Positions 27,758-40,387 are shown, numbered from the stretch's first letter. The stretch is DNA of 64,000 nucleotides from Latilactobacillus curvatus JCM 1096 = DSM 20019 (GCF_004101845.1 NZ_CP026116.1:806001-870000), one strand, 5' to 3'. A program made the numbers and translations. The notes: generated from the sequence alone by a model not told the origin.

Positions 27758-30700
27758 TTACATCATATCAAACAACGATAACTGATTTTCATCAGGGAGG
27801 TCATTCAATACGTTATTTTCTGTTAGGTATTCGATCAGTGTCTTGGAAACTTTCCCACGGTTGGATAAGTCTTCTTTAGATAAGAATGGTTTTTCTTCGC
27901 GGGCGGAAACGATTTGTTTGGCGACGTTACCGCCCAGACTTGGGACGGCACGGAATGGCGCAAGCAAGGTGTGGTCGTCTTGGATCAAGAAGTCAGATGA
28001 ATCTGATTTTTCGATGTCGACCATCTTGATGTTAATCCCGCGTTCCAAACATTCGTTGGCGATTTCGAGAACCGTCAACAAATTCTTTTCCTTGGTGCTG
28101 GCTTCCATCCCTTTATCGGTGATTTCCTTCATGCGCGCTTTGACGCCTTCTTTACCTTGGGCCATGGCCACGAGGTCGAAATCTTCGGCACGCACACTGA
28201 AGTAAGCACAGTAATAGATAATTGGAAAGTAAACTTTGAAGTAGGCAATCCGCAACGCCATCAAAATATAGGCGGTCGCATGGGCCTTGGGGAACATGTA
28301 CTTAATTTTTAGGCAGGAATCAATGTACCAGTCTGGCACATTTTCATTGTCGCGCATGGCTTGTTGCCAGTCATCCGGAATCCCTTTACCCTTACGAACG
28401 CGTTCCATGATGTTAAACGACATGCTATCATCCATACCCCAGTGAATTAAATCCATCATGATGTTATCACGACAACCGATAACGTCTTTTAGGGTGACAA
28501 CGCCTTTGTTAATCAGTTCTTCGGCATTGCCCAACCACACGTCAGTCCCATGAGAAAGACCAGAAATTTGCAGTAATTCTGAGAACGTCGTGGGGTGCGT
28601 TTCTTCGAGCATTCCGCGGACAAACCGCGTCCCGAATTCTGGTACACCGAGCGTGCCCATTTTCGAATTAATCTGTTCTGGCGTTACCCCGAGTGAATCA
28701 GTGCCGGAGAACAAGGCCATCACACCAGGATCATCGGTTGGAATCGTCTTGGGATCAATCCCCGATAAATCTTGCAGCATCCGGATCATGGTCGGATCAT
28801 CATGGCCCAGGATATCGAGTTTTAAGATATTATCATGGATCGAATGGAAATCAAAATGGGTTGTCTTCCAGGCTGCATCTTGATCGTCAGCTGGGAATTG
28901 GATTGGTGTGAAATCATAGATGTCCATGTAATCCGGCACAACAATGATTCCGGCCGGATGTTGACCCGTCGTTCGTTTAACGCCTGTTGAGCCTTTGGCA
29001 AGACGATCGACTTCTGCGCCGCGGAAAGTTTGTTCGGTATCACGTTCGTAGGCTTTGACATAGCCGTAGGCGGTTTTATCAGCAACCGTCCCGATCGTCC
29101 CAGCGCGGAACACGTTATTTTCCCCGAACAAGACTTTGGTGTAGTTATGCGCAACCGGTTGGTAATCACCGGAGAAGTTCAAATCGATATCGGGCACTTT
29201 ATCCCCGTGGAAGCCAAGGAAGGTTTCAAATGGAATATCATGGCCGTCTTTATCAAGTGGTGTCCCACATTCAGGGCAGTCCTTATCGGCTAAATCGTAA
29301 CCCGAACCGACTTCCCCTTTGGTATAAAATTCGGAGTAATGACAGTTGGGACAGCGATAATGTGGCGGCAATGGATTAACTTCGGTAATCCCGGTCATCG
29401 TTGCGACTAAACTCGACCCAACGGACCCCCGGGAACCAACCAAGTACCCATCCTTACCACTCTTATACACGAGCTTTTGCGAAATCAGGTAGATAACGGA
29501 GAAACCGTTCCCGATGATACTCTTCAATTCCTTATCAAGGCGGGCCTGCACGATTTCAGGGAGTTCATCCCCGTATAATTCATGCGCACGATTCATCGTT
29601 AAGGTTTGAATTTCATCTTCGGCACCCGCCATCTTCGGCGTGTACAACTTATCTTTGACCGGTGTGATTTCATCAATCATATCGGCGATTTGGTTCGGGT
29701 TCGTCACCACGAGTTCTTGGGCAATATCGGCACCAAGAAAATCGAACGCCGTCAACATTTCATCGGTTGATCGGAAATGAACATCCGGTAATTGTGACCG
29801 GTTCAATGGATTAGCCCCACCCATTGAGTGAATCAAAATCTTACGATAGATTGAATCTTCTGGATTCAAATAATGTGTATCCCCAGTTGCGACAACTGGT
29901 TTATCCAATTCAGCACCGAGTTTGACCATGTTGCGAATGATTTCTTCAAGCGCCCGATTATCGCGAACTAATTCACGTTCTAATAATGGTGCGTAAACGG
30001 CTTTTGGCATTACTTCGAGGTAATCGTAATACTTCGCGCGATCGCGTGCTTCTTGGTACCCTTTTTGCATCATCGCTTCGAAGACTTCACCGCTGGCACA
30101 AGCTGAACCGACTAAGATCCCTTCACGTAAGGCATCCAAGCGACTCTTTGGCAAACGCGGCGTGCGATAATAGTATTCGGTCATCGATGCTGAAACCAGT
30201 TTAAATAAGTTCTTCAACCCAGCTTGGGTTTGCGCCATTAAAATCGCATGCGCTGGCCGTGCTTGTTTATACGCATCGCCAATCCCAACGCGATCATTTA
30301 GTTGATTGACGTTGACCATCCCATACATGTCGGCCGCTTCGGCTTCTAATTTGTATAACAAATAACCAGTTGATTCAGCATCGGCGTTAGCACGATGATG
30401 GTGTTCCAAGTTAATTTTATACCGCTTGGTTAACGTATCGAGTTTATGATTTTTATATTCTGGATGAAGCATCCGGGAAACTTCCAACGTATCGATGACG
30501 GGATTTTCAATCTGACCGAGGTCGTTGCGCCCATAGCCAGCATTGATAAAGCCCATATCAAACGTCACGTTATGCCCAGCTAAGACGGCGTCGCCCGCGA
30601 ATTTTTTAAACAGCGCTAGGACTTCGGCTTCTTTCTTAGCACCGTGCACCATTTCATTGGTGATACTCGTCAATTGCGTGGTGAAAGCTGATAACGGGTG

Positions 30701-32098
30701 ACCGGGATCAATAAATTCATCGAACGAGCCAATCACTTCGCCATCTTTCATTTTGACAGCGGCCAATTCGATAATCGAATCGTAAACGGCTGACAATCCA
30801 GTCGTTTCCACATCGAAAATCACGTATTCAGCATGGTCGAGTGCTTCATCGCGCAAGTTATACGCGACTGGCGTGCCATCGTTGACTAAATTGACTTCGA
30901 CACCGTACAAAATCTTAACGCCGTTCTTCTTCCCTGCTGCATAAGCATCTGGGAAAGCTTGTAAGTTATAATGATCGGTCACCGCAATCGCGGATTGGCC
31001 CCATTTAGCGGCTTGTTGAACGAAGTCGCCAATCTTGTTGGTCGCATCCATTTGTGACATATTGGTGTGCAAATGCAGTTCGACGCGCTTGCCATTTTCA
31101 GCGGTATCTTGGCGTTTGGGATGGCTAACTTCGACCAAATCATTGGCATTGACCACGAGATCGCGCATGAAGTTATCTTCTTGAACACTCCCGCGCACCT
31201 TGAACCACATGCCTTTATCGATGGCTGCGAAGATACTTTCGTCGCCGTTATCCCGGGAGAATTTCTTGACCGTAAATGATGATGAGTAATCCGTCATCTT
31301 CAAGATTAAGAGCTGGCGGCCAGAACGTAAAACGCGGACTTCTTTATCAAATACAAACCCTTCAATGACAACGGAACGTTCTTCTTCATTGATTGTAATC
31401 ATCTGACGGGTTGGTTCAGCAGGATTTAAGCCGCGACCCATTGAAATCGGGCCATCGACTGGTTTGCCTTCTGATTGACGTTTTTCTTTAAGTGCTTCAT
31501 TTTTCTTGATCGCTTCGGCTGCCGCTTGTGCGCGGGCTGCATCTTGTTCAGCCTTCTTCGCTTGAAAATCTTCGATTGCCTTTTGTGAGGCGGATTCGTC
31601 AATCAAGGGTTGAATCGCAAACTTGGGAAAACCAAGCCGTTGATAACCAGCTTGGATTGTCGTTTGCGCTTGATTTAAGAAGAACGTCTTCACGATGTCG
31701 TTTTCGACAACTAAAAAGACGTTGTGACCGTCGATATAGGGGGTCTCTTTTTCACACAATTCGTGCAACATTGAAGATTGAATCCCACTATGGTTAATGA
31801 CGTATTCCCAATAAGCTGCTAAAACGCCACCGTCTAATTCGGTTGCATCGGTGGTGATTTCCACTGAAACACCCGCAATCGCTTTGAATGCTGCTTCTAG
31901 ATACTGTTCAAACGTTGTGTAAACAGCATATGGCAAAACGGATTCGAAATGTAATTTAAAAGTCCACCGTTTGGATGTTTCGTGGACAACGACTTGTTCT
32001 ACTTGGCCAGTTTTGAAGCCAGGATAATTCGCAACATCCGCGGGTAAATCAATTTGTTCTAATAATTTTTGAAACAGTGCGGTTTGATCTAATGCCAC
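27758..32098 (-). CDS. polC: DNA polymerase III alpha subunit, Gram-positive PolC type
   Basis: A 1446-residue replicative polymerase. Order: N-terminal domain, OB fold (about 240-330), PHP domain start ([16 protein letters not shown]), an inserted DEDDh proofreading exonuclease ([16 protein letters not shown], about 420-590), the PHP remainder, a zinc site (CPNCHYSE ... CPECGTP) and the palm with [13 protein letters not shown] catalytic aspartates. It copies the chromosome. In many relatives rimP and nusA follow directly. Here a terminator and the BREX island follow instead. Confidence 0.98.
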   Translation of the reverse strand: MALDQTALFQKLLEQIDLPADVANYPGFKTGQVEQVVVHETSKRWTFKLHFESVLPYAVYTTFEQYLEAAFKAIAGVSVEITTDATELDGGVLAAYWEYVINHSGIQSSMLHELCEKETPYIDGHNVFLVVENDIVKTFFLNQAQTTIQAGYQRLGFPKFAIQPLIDESASQKAIEDFQAKKAEQDAARAQAAAEAIKKNEALKEKRQSEGKPVDGPISMGRGLNPAEPTRQMITINEEERSVVIEGFVFDKEVRVLRSGRQLLILKMTDYSSSFTVKKFSRDNGDESIFAAIDKGMWFKVRGSVQEDNFMRDLVVNANDLVEVSHPKRQDTAENGKRVELHLHTNMSQMDATNKIGDFVQQAAKWGQSAIAVTDHYNLQAFPDAYAAGKKNGVKILYGVEVNLVNDGTPVAYNLRDEALDHAEYVIFDVETTGLSAVYDSIIELAAVKMKDGEVIGSFDEFIDPGHPLSAFTTQLTSITNEMVHGAKKEAEVLALFKKFAGDAVLAGHNVTFDMGFINAGYGRNDLGQIENPVIDTLEVSRMLHPEYKNHKLDTLTKRYKINLEHHHRANADAESTGYLLYKLEAEAADMYGMVNVNQLNDRVGIGDAYKQARPAHAILMAQTQAGLKNLFKLVSASMTEYYYRTPRLPKSRLDALREGILVGSACASGEVFEAMMQKGYQEARDRAKYYDYLEVMPKAVYAPLLERELVRDNRALEEIIRNMVKLGAELDKPVVATGDTHYLNPEDSIYRKILIHSMGGANPLNRSQLPDVHFRSTDEMLTAFDFLGADIAQELVVTNPNQIADMIDEITPVKDKLYTPKMAGAEDEIQTLTMNRAHELYGDELPEIVQARLDKELKSIIGNGFSVIYLISQKLVYKSGKDGYLVGSRGSVGSSLVATMTGITEVNPLPPHYRCPNCHYSEFYTKGEVGSGYDLADKDCPECGTPLDKDGHDIPFETFLGFHGDKVPDIDLNFSGDYQPVAHNYTKVLFGENNVFRAGTIGTVADKTAYGYVKAYERDTEQTFRGAEVDRLAKGSTGVKRTTGQHPAGIIVVPDYMDIYDFTPIQFPADDQDAAWKTTHFDFHSIHDNILKLDILGHDDPTMIRMLQDLSGIDPKTIPTDDPGVMALFSGTDSLGVTPEQINSKMGTLGVPEFGTRFVRGMLEETHPTTFSELLQISGLSHGTDVWLGNAEELINKGVVTLKDVIGCRDNIMMDLIHWGMDDSMSFNIMERVRKGKGIPDDWQQAMRDNENVPDWYIDSCLKIKYMFPKAHATAYILMALRIAYFKVYFPIIYYCAYFSVRAEDFDLVAMAQGKEGVKARMKEITDKGMEASTKEKNLLTVLEIANECLERGINIKMVDIEKSDSSDFLIQDDHTLLAPFRAVPSLGGNVAKQIVSAREEKPFLSKEDLSNRGKVSKTLIEYLTENNVLNDLPDENQLSLFDMM

Positions 32099-32130
32099 AA
32101 AAGGGCCTCCTCATATTCAGAAAGTTAAAT

Positions 32131-32173
32131 AAAAGGGGCTAGGACAAATATGATTCTGTCTCAGCCCTTTTTA
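32131..32173. terminator. Hairpin between polC and proS
   Basis: AAAAGGGGCT with partial AGGACA pairs with TGTCTCAGCCC and ends in TTTTT. It can act on either strand and may terminate proS-side transcription before polC. Confidence 0.7.
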
Positions 32174-32195
32174 GATGTCCGAACATTTATAATGT

Positions 32196-32313
32196 AAACG
32201 TGCTTTTTGAAACTGCCTCTTGCGCTTAACTACAATCCGCGAACGATCGACGTTGTCGCTCATTCACGAATTTAAGTTAATGCTTGGAGCCAAACGGTTT
32301 CAAACGCACTCTA
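32196..32313 (-). repeat. Structured interspersed element, copy 1
   Basis: 118 nt, read on the minus strand as TAGAGTGCGTTTGAAACC ... AAGCATTAACT ... AGTTAAGCGC ... GTTTCAAAAAGCACGTTTA. The ends pair (GTTTGAAAC with GTTTCAAA), a second helix pairs TTAACT with AGTTAA, and the middle is a hairpin closed by CGAC/GTCG. It is tandem to copy 2, separated by 5 nt. Confidence 0.75.
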
Positions 32314-32318
32314 TTCCT

Positions 32319-32434
32319 AAACGTGCTTTTCAAGCTAACTTTCTGCGCTTAGCGCTGGGAATCAAATTATCGACTGCGTCGTTAATTCGCTTCCCTGTGC
32401 TAATGCTCAAAAGTTGACCGAGCTTGAACGCACT

Positions 32435-32437
<3 letters not shown>
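32319..32437 (-). repeat. Structured interspersed element, copy 2
   Basis: 119 nt starting on the TAG stop codon of proS (TAGAGTGCGTTCAAGCT) and ending AGCTTGAAAAGCACGTTTA. The outer helix TTCAAGCT/AGCTTGAA and the inner helix TTAGC/GCTAA differ from copy 1 but still pair. The apical hairpin is GGGAAGCGAATT ... GATTCCC. Confidence 0.78.
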
Positions 32438-34162
<1,725 letters not shown>

Positions 34163-34181
34163 TTATGCCTCCAAAAATAAT

Positions 34182-35453
34182 CTAAAAGAAAAAGCGTTGA
34201 ATATCGTTCCATGTAACCAAGACCATTAAGACGACCATGATGCCGACCCCGACAAGGGTGACAATGCCTTCTTTTTCCGGTGAGATGGGTTTACCGCGAA
34301 TCGCTTCAATCACGTTGATCACGAGCTTACCACCATCGAGGGCTGGAATTGGAATCAGGTTCATAATCCCCAAGTTGACGGATAAGAACGCTAAGAAGTA
34401 GACGAGCATTGTAAAGCCTTGACTCGCGAATTGCGTCGTCATTGAATACATGCCGACTGGTCCGGCTAGTTTATTGAGTGAAAAACCACCCGTTAAGAAT
34501 GACCCGAGAATTTTAAAAATCTGGGTCGCATTCGCCCATGATTGGGTGAAGCCATATTTCAACTTAGCCCCCACGCTATGGTTGAGTCCAGCTGTCACAC
34601 CAATTTGGCCGACTTTCCCCTTTTGTCCCTCGACTTTCACCGCTTTAGGTGTGATTTCGAGTGACTTAGTTTGCTTTGCCCGTTTAACCTGGACATTCAC
34701 TGGTTTATTCGGATATTTTGCAATCACCGAGCTGAAATCAGTAAACGTCGTGACTTTTTTGCCAGCAACTTTCACTAACCGGTCATCCATTTTAAGCCCG
34801 GCTTTTTGTGCTGGCGAGTTTGGCATCACTGTGCCAACAATCGCTTTGTTTTGTGGGACGCCACCGTTTAAAAAAGCAAAGAGCGCAAACGCCACAATCG
34901 CAAGGATAAAGTTGTTGAACGGTCCTGCGAAGTTGGTCAACATCCGATTGATTAAACTAGCCGACTGGAATTGAACATCCACGGGTGCGATTTGCACTTC
35001 CGTTCCGTCTGATTCAACAATCGTTGCATCGTGACTGACCGAATAACGTTTTAATTCGGATTCGTCACCACTTTCATAGCCTTCAATCCATAATTCTTTT
35101 TGCAAGTCAGTTTTTGCAATTTGAAATGGGACACCGTTTAACGTGGTTACTTTGTCACTTGTATTAATTTTTTGAACAGTTTCTTGTTCGTCTAACAGCA
35201 AGGTTGCTTGCGTGCCGGCTTCGATTTCAGATTCATCATCCGCCATCCCTGCCATGCGGACATAGCCGCCAAGTGGTAACCAACGAATCGTATAAGTCGT
35301 GCCATTTTTGCGCGTTGCAAATAATTTTGGCCCCATGCCAATTGAAAATTCACGCACCAAAATACCAGAACGTTTCGCCATGTAAAAGTGGCCAAATTCA
35401 TGCACCACTACTAAAATGCCAAATATGATAATAAACGCAATAATCGCCGCCAA
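34182..35453 (-). CDS. rseP: Site-2 intramembrane metalloprotease RseP/RasP
   Basis: A 423-residue membrane protease. It has the zinc site VVVHEFGHFYMAKRSG in the first membrane segment, a PDZ domain (about 205-285: GTVMPNSPAQKAGLKMDDRLV), NLIPIPALDGGKL with the third zinc ligand, and a last membrane segment. It trims anti-sigma factors and signal peptide remnants. Translation probably begins at TTG 35453, about 10 nt after AAGGGAG, since no ATG fits. A promoter with an extended -10 lies 61 nt upstream. It is followed by proS. Confidence 0.95.
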   Translation of the reverse strand: MAAIIAFIIIFGILVVVHEFGHFYMAKRSGILVREFSIGMGPKLFATRKNGTTYTIRWLPLGGYVRMAGMADDESEIEAGTQATLLLDEQETVQKINTSDKVTTLNGVPFQIAKTDLQKELWIEGYESGDESELKRYSVSHDATIVESDGTEVQIAPVDVQFQSASLINRMLTNFAGPFNNFILAIVAFALFAFLNGGVPQNKAIVGTVMPNSPAQKAGLKMDDRLVKVAGKKVTTFTDFSSVIAKYPNKPVNVQVKRAKQTKSLEITPKAVKVEGQKGKVGQIGVTAGLNHSVGAKLKYGFTQSWANATQIFKILGSFLTGGFSLNKLAGPVGMYSMTTQFASQGFTMLVYFLAFLSVNLGIMNLIPIPALDGGKLVINVIEAIRGKPISPEKEGIVTLVGVGIMVVLMVLVTWNDIQRFFF

Positions 35454-35513
35454 TAGAGTACGACTCCCTTCTAAATGCGTATTTCAATACTCTCATTTGA
35501 TATGAACTGTTAT

Positions 35514-35519
35514 ATTATA
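35514..35519 (-). promoter_or_regulatory. Extended -10 promoter for rseP-proS
   Basis: TGATATAAT on the minus strand, just downstream of the cdsA terminator. Confidence 0.6.
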
Positions 35520-35540
35520 TCACGAATTCCTTAGAAACAA

Positions 35541-35581
35541 GAAAAGCGTTTAGCGCAAACCAAAAAGTTGCGCTAAACGCT
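35541..35581 (-). terminator. Terminator between cdsA and rseP
   Basis: A perfect 14-bp stem AGCGTTTAGCGCAA / TTGCGCTAAACGCT with a 9-nt loop, followed on the minus strand by TTTTCTTG. It lies downstream of cdsA and the structured repeat. Confidence 0.9.
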
Positions 35582-35600
35582 AGATAATATTGACTTTTAA

Positions 35601-35720
35601 AAACGTGCTTTTTGGTTGCAACAACTTCCGCTTAATCTAAAAATTCAAATAATCCTAAAACCGGGATTATTCGAATTTTTGTATTAATGCTCAGTTGCTA
35701 ACCGCCACAAACGCACTCTA
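35601..35720 (-). repeat. Structured interspersed element, copy 3
   Basis: 120 nt starting on the TAG stop of cdsA (TAGAGTGCGTTTGTGG) and ending CCAAAAAGCACGTTT. It has GAGCATTAAT paired with ATTAAGCGGAAG, and a long apical hairpin AAAAATTCGAATAATCC / GGATTATTTGAATTTTT. Confidence 0.8.
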
Positions 35721-36506
35721 AATCATGCCAAACAAGTGTAGTAGCGGTAAGACAAACAACATGCTGTCAAAGCGATCTAAGATGCCGCCGTGACCTGGTA
35801 AGATTTTACCTGAGTCTTTAACGCCATAATAGCGTTTGTAAGCTGATTCGACTAAATCGCCTAATTGACCGGCAATTGAGAAGATCAACGTTAAACCTAA
35901 CATGACAGGCATTGAATAAGCTTGTGGGAAGAAGTTTAAATAAATAGCTGCGACCACTAATGCTGATAATGTCCCGCCAATTGAACCTTCCCAAGTTTTA
36001 TTGGGGCTGATAGCTGGCCACATTTTATTCTTACCAAACATCCGTCCGAATGTGTAGGCACCGATATCTGTCATCCAGATGACCAATAAGATATACATCA
36101 CAGTGTCAAAACCACCAATATTTCGCGTTGCGGCTAAATAATGGAAGCCTAAGCCGATATAGAGACTGGCTAAGGTTGTGACACCCATATCATCGAAGTT
36201 AACCCGGTTTTTCGTGAAGACTGTGATGGCTAATAAAATGGCAACGAAGAAGTAGAATAAATCAAATTGTGACACACCTGCTGGTAACCAGTTAAAGGCG
36301 CCTTTGGGTGAGGCTAAACTTAACACCGCTAGTCCGGCGATGGTTGCATCAGGTGAGACAATAATTCGTTTACGCATGATGAAAACTTCTGATAAGGCAA
36401 CGAGTGCTAAAACGGCTGCCGCGATATCAATGTAAATACCACCAAAGAAAATGATGGGGATAAAGATGATTAAAGCAATTGTTGCTGTAATGACACGTTG
36501 TTTCAT
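35718..36506 (-). CDS. cdsA: Phosphatidate cytidylyltransferase
   Basis: A 262-residue, multi-pass membrane enzyme that makes CDP-diacylglycerol from CTP and phosphatidic acid. The family signature near the C-terminus is clear: SAYKRYYGVKDSGKILPGHGGILDRFDSM. About seven membrane segments precede it. It lies 14 nt after uppS, the usual partner. The TAG stop forms the first bases of structured repeat copy 3. Confidence 0.97.
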   Translation of the reverse strand: MKQRVITATIALIIFIPIIFFGGIYIDIAAAVLALVALSEVFIMRKRIIVSPDATIAGLAVLSLASPKGAFNWLPAGVSQFDLFYFFVAILLAITVFTKNRVNFDDMGVTTLASLYIGLGFHYLAATRNIGGFDTVMYILLVIWMTDIGAYTFGRMFGKNKMWPAISPNKTWEGSIGGTLSALVVAAIYLNFFPQAYSMPVMLGLTLIFSIAGQLGDLVESAYKRYYGVKDSGKILPGHGGILDRFDSMLFVLPLLHLFGMI

Positions 36507-36520
36507 AATTGTATTTCCTC

Positions 36521-37273
36521 CTATTTAAGACCGCCAAAACGACGATTACGTTTTTGGTAAGCGCCGATTGAGCGTTCAAACACTGCTGGGGTAAAGTCTG
36601 GCCAGAATTCATCTACGAAAACAAGTTCGCTGTAAGCAATTTGCCAGAGTAAGAAGTTCGAAATTCGCTCTTCGCCACTCGTCCGAATCAATAATTCTGG
36701 GTCAGCATATTCCCCTAAAAAGCCAGTCATCAAGTAATCACTAATCAACGCATCGTCGATTGCATCGACCTCAATTGTACCATTTACCGCATCTTTAGCA
36801 ATTTGCTTAACCGCTTGTTGGATTTCGTCACGCGACCCATAATTGAGTGCAAAGTTCAAAATCATCCCTGTGTTATCAGCCGTATCGGCCATCGCATTGT
36901 TAGCCGCTTTTTGCGTCTTTTCTGGTAATTCTTGAATATTACCCATGACTTTCACACGGACGTTTTCAGCAATCAATTCCGGCATGAACGTATCAAAAAA
37001 ATCGACCGGTAACTGCATCAAGAAGTTCACTTCGTCATTTGGACGCTTCCAGTTTTCAGTTGAAAAAGCGTACAACGTTAAGACTTTAACACCCATTCGA
37101 CTGGCCGTTTTGGTAATCGTCTTAACGTTTTCCATTCCTGCTTTATGCCCAGCGATTCTTGGCATTAAGCGTTTCTTCGCCCACCGACCGTTACCATCCA
37201 TGATGATGGCAACGTGGTTGGGGATATTGGTGGGATCTAGTTGTTGTGCGTCTGTTTTTTTATTTGTAAACAC
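36521..37273 (-). CDS. uppS: Undecaprenyl diphosphate synthase
   Basis: About 250 residues with HVAIIMDGNGRWAKKR (catalytic Asp), YAFSTENWKRP, NFALNYGSRDEI, and the C-terminal ELLIRTSGEERISNFLLWQ and AYSELVF. It makes the C55 lipid carrier for peptidoglycan by cis-prenyl condensation. The start is a GTG. The second of two consecutive GTG codons (37273) lies 6 nt after GGAGGAG and is preferred over 37276. Confidence 0.96.
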   Translation of the reverse strand: MFTNKKTDAQQLDPTNIPNHVAIIMDGNGRWAKKRLMPRIAGHKAGMENVKTITKTASRMGVKVLTLYAFSTENWKRPNDEVNFLMQLPVDFFDTFMPELIAENVRVKVMGNIQELPEKTQKAANNAMADTADNTGMILNFALNYGSRDEIQQAVKQIAKDAVNGTIEVDAIDDALISDYLMTGFLGEYADPELLIRTSGEERISNFLLWQIAYSELVFVDEFWPDFTPAVFERSIGAYQKRNRRFGGLK

Positions 37274-37307
37274 CACATACTCCTCCAGTTTCAATAACTC
37301 TCATATG

Positions 37308-37313
37308 ATTGTA
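37308..37313 (-). promoter_or_regulatory. Extended -10 promoter for uppS-cdsA
   Basis: TGGTACAAT on the minus strand, 35 nt before the GTG start. No clear -35. The rest of 37314-37586 holds no gene. Confidence 0.5.
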
Positions 37314-37521
37314 CCAAAAATCACAGGAAGTGACTATTTAAAATCAACCGATTGTCACCGGCATTGTACAAACTGAACCGCCCATTCTGCACTTTTTGAG
37401 TTCTTCCCAGATGATTTTTATCCACGATTAAGCCTTTAATACCAACGATTCCCGCCACAACGTACTGTTGCCGCTATCACATTGAAATTTATTGTTAAAT
37501 ATTAGTAGATTCCTATAGTTA

Positions 37522-37550
37522 TTGGCATGTAACAGGTTAAATATGATAAA
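37522..37550 (+). promoter_or_regulatory. Promoter of the YhgE/Pip gene
   Basis: TTGGCA, 17 nt, GATAAA, 36 nt before the ATG. An AAGGGAG ribosome-binding site follows. Confidence 0.55.
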
Positions 37551-37586
37551 CTAATACATACCTTAAACAGAAAAAGGGAGTTTATT

Positions 37587-40334
37587 ATGCGAAAAACCTT
37601 CGAACTCTTTCGACTTGATTGGCGTCGAATCTTAAAAAGCCCGATCGCTCTTCTATTAATTATTGCCCTCATTATCATTCCATCGCTCTACGCGTGGTTT
37701 AATATCTGGGCGTTATGGGACCCTTATAGTAAAACGCAAGACTTAAAAGTCGCTGTTTACTCAGCCGATCAAAGTGTTGTCATTGCTGACAAAAAAGTCG
37801 AGATTGGCGCCGAACTAATTAGCCAATTAAAGAAAAACGACAAATTAGGCTGGCAATTTACTTCGAGCAAAAAAGAATTAGATGACGGCGTAAAAACGGG
37901 GAAATACTACGCCGGAATTTACGTGCCCAAAAACTTCTCAAAGGATCTCGTTAGTTTCGTCGATGGCAAGATTCAAAAGCCAAAGATAGTCTACTCATCT
38001 AATGATAAGATTAACGCGATTGCGCCTAAAATTACCAGTGCGGGTGCAACTACGCTTCAGTCCACCATTTCAGAAGAATTCGTCTCAACCGTTGGTAAAA
38101 CATTGATGAGTACCCTAAACAAGGCCGGGATTGATCTCGATACAAATCTCCCCGTCATTAATCGTTTCTCGAGCCTCATTCTCAAAACAGGCCAACAAAT
38201 TCCAGAAATTAACCAATACGCAGAACAAGTGCTTAATCTACAAAAGAAACTACCGGAAATGGCATTAAAGCTTACCCAAGCCAACGAGTTCGCGGCCTTT
38301 TTACCACAAGCAAATGCCATGGCGCAAAAAGTAGTCGGCATCAATCAATACTTACCACAAGTTGAAGCAGCCGGTCAGCTCGCAACGAAAGTTCAGGCTA
38401 AGATTCCAGAAATCCAAAGTGCTGGCAAACAAGTTGCCACACTCGATTCTGATTTCGATGGCATCGCCAATACTTTAACGAACGGCATTAACGAAGCTCA
38501 AACTGGTTTAGATGTGTTAAACAAAACACAAAAAGTCTTACCGGACTTAATGACTTTTAGCCAAACGGCCCAAGGTGTCGCGGGTCAATTACAATCAGAC
38601 TTAATCCCTAAACTCCAAGCTGCTTTACCGGTCATTCAAAAAACGGTGGATCAAGGGTTAGCCATTACCAATCAATTGGCAACTAACATTTCAACTAATT
38701 TAACGGCCGTCAATAGTTTGCTGAGTCAACTCAAAGAGGATCCCAATAATGCTGAACTCAAGCAAGCGCTCAAAGAAGCGCTCCAGAACTTATATGATCA
38801 CACCGCTACCTTGCAAACCCATGCGACTCAACTTGCGACAACCCTCCAAAACTTGCAAGACAGCTACAATCAGTCAGCAGTGGCGAATGGTCAACCGGAA
38901 TCACATGCACTTGATACACCGATTAAACATTTAAATACGTTGGCGACCCAACTCGGCGTTTTTAAAGGCCAAGTTGATGACCTTCTCGCCCATTACGATG
39001 ATTTATCAATTGACGATTTGCAAACCAAGATTAATGGTTTGATTCAATACGCCGACCAAGTCGAAGACAGCGTCGCTAAGATTCAAGCGGCCCATATCGG
39101 TGACAGCGTCAAAAATATGCTCGACCGCTTTTCAACATTAATTGCTAGCGGTAACGCCGTCTTAACACAGCTTAACGGCGAAGTTTTACCGAAACTCCCC
39201 GCACTCTTATTCAACACACAAAAGACGCTCCAACAAGCCATCGACTATCTGCAAAAATATGCTCAGCAGTTACCAGCGTTGAAACAAGAAATTCATGACG
39301 CGAATACATTATTAAATGGCAATATGGGCACGATTATCTCTGGATTAAACACCGCTTCTGACGTTTACCAGAATGATTACCCACTACTCAAAAATAAACT
39401 GCAACTGGCAACCAGTTTCATCAACAATGACTTACCAGGCATCGAAAACGACTTAACAACGACGCTCAACATGGCCAACGAGAAATTCCCACTCGTTAAA
39501 ACCGCCTTAAATGATGCGACCAACCTCATCAACAATGATTGGCCATTCTTACGTAGCGGGATCCAAAAAGGCGCTGAGGCGATTCGCAAACAACAAAAGA
39601 CGGTCGATCTCAAAGATCTGATTAAATTACTTCGCCGCGATGCAACTAAGGAAAGTAATTTCTTAGCCAAACCGGTTGAACTGAAAGAAAAACACGTCTA
39701 CCCGATTAAGACCTATGGCTCAGCAAGTGCGCCGTTCTACACAGCCCTTTGTCTCTGGGTTGGTGCACTTCTTTTGAGTAACATCGTCTTAACCAACTTC
39801 GCGTTAGACGACAAACAAAAGAATCAGTACACTAAGAAACAGCAATTTATTGCTCGCTGGCTAACCTACATCGTCATTGGTGTCGCCCAAGCCGTGATTG
39901 TGACGCTTGGTAATATTTTCTTATTGAAGGCCTACATCGTTGATAAACTACCGCTAATCTTATTAGCCGTCTTCCTGAGCATGGTCTTCATGACAATTGT
40001 TTACGTTCTCGCCGCGATGTTCGGGAACGTTGGTAAAGGAATTGCGATGATTGTCTTGGTGCTTTCCATCTCTGGCGGTGGCGGGAACTTCCCAGTTGTC
40101 CTCTCCGATCAATTCTTCCAGTTTATTAACCCCATTTTACCGTTCACATACGGGGTCAACCTCTTACGCGAACCAACTGGTGGGATTTACGCACCGAACC
40201 TCTGGCATAACTTTATCATCCTAGCGCTCTTTGCGGTTGTTTTCTTCCTAATTGGCCTCTTCCTGAAAGATCGAATCAATCCATTCTTTGAAAAACTCCA
40301 CAAAGAAGCGACGAAGAGTAAAATTATTCATTAA
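37587..40334 (+). CDS. YhgE/Pip family membrane protein
   Basis: A 915-residue protein. It has an N-terminal membrane segment (IALLLIIALIIIPSLYAWFN, about 21-40) and a large external region (about 45-720) full of repeated helical, heptad-like stretches. Five or six membrane segments form the C-terminal ABC2-type block (about 725-900: FYTALCLWVGALLLSNIV ... GVNLLREPTGGIY). It matches the YhgE/Pip family, which includes the Lactococcus Pip phage infection protein used by c2-type phages as a membrane receptor, and is related to ESX/type VII-linked proteins. The native function is unknown. It is a single gene with its own promoter and terminator. Confidence 0.9.
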   Translation: MRKTFELFRLDWRRILKSPIALLLIIALIIIPSLYAWFNIWALWDPYSKTQDLKVAVYSADQSVVIADKKVEIGAELISQLKKNDKLGWQFTSSKKELDDGVKTGKYYAGIYVPKNFSKDLVSFVDGKIQKPKIVYSSNDKINAIAPKITSAGATTLQSTISEEFVSTVGKTLMSTLNKAGIDLDTNLPVINRFSSLILKTGQQIPEINQYAEQVLNLQKKLPEMALKLTQANEFAAFLPQANAMAQKVVGINQYLPQVEAAGQLATKVQAKIPEIQSAGKQVATLDSDFDGIANTLTNGINEAQTGLDVLNKTQKVLPDLMTFSQTAQGVAGQLQSDLIPKLQAALPVIQKTVDQGLAITNQLATNISTNLTAVNSLLSQLKEDPNNAELKQALKEALQNLYDHTATLQTHATQLATTLQNLQDSYNQSAVANGQPESHALDTPIKHLNTLATQLGVFKGQVDDLLAHYDDLSIDDLQTKINGLIQYADQVEDSVAKIQAAHIGDSVKNMLDRFSTLIASGNAVLTQLNGEVLPKLPALLFNTQKTLQQAIDYLQKYAQQLPALKQEIHDANTLLNGNMGTIISGLNTASDVYQNDYPLLKNKLQLATSFINNDLPGIENDLTTTLNMANEKFPLVKTALNDATNLINNDWPFLRSGIQKGAEAIRKQQKTVDLKDLIKLLRRDATKESNFLAKPVELKEKHVYPIKTYGSASAPFYTALCLWVGALLLSNIVLTNFALDDKQKNQYTKKQQFIARWLTYIVIGVAQAVIVTLGNIFLLKAYIVDKLPLILLAVFLSMVFMTIVYVLAAMFGNVGKGIAMIVLVLSISGGGGNFPVVLSDQFFQFINPILPFTYGVNLLREPTGGIYAPNLWHNFIILALFAVVFFLIGLFLKDRINPFFEKLHKEATKSKIIH

Positions 40335-40340
40335 CGCAAA

Positions 40341-40374
40341 AAAAGCCCCGCCACTGTTGTGGCGGGGCTTTTTG
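40341..40374. terminator. Bidirectional terminator between yhgE and frr
   Basis: AAAAGCCCCGCCA pairs with TGGCGGGGCTTTTT around a short loop. The two genes converge here. Confidence 0.92.
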
Positions 40375-40387
40375 CATCCATTAGGGA

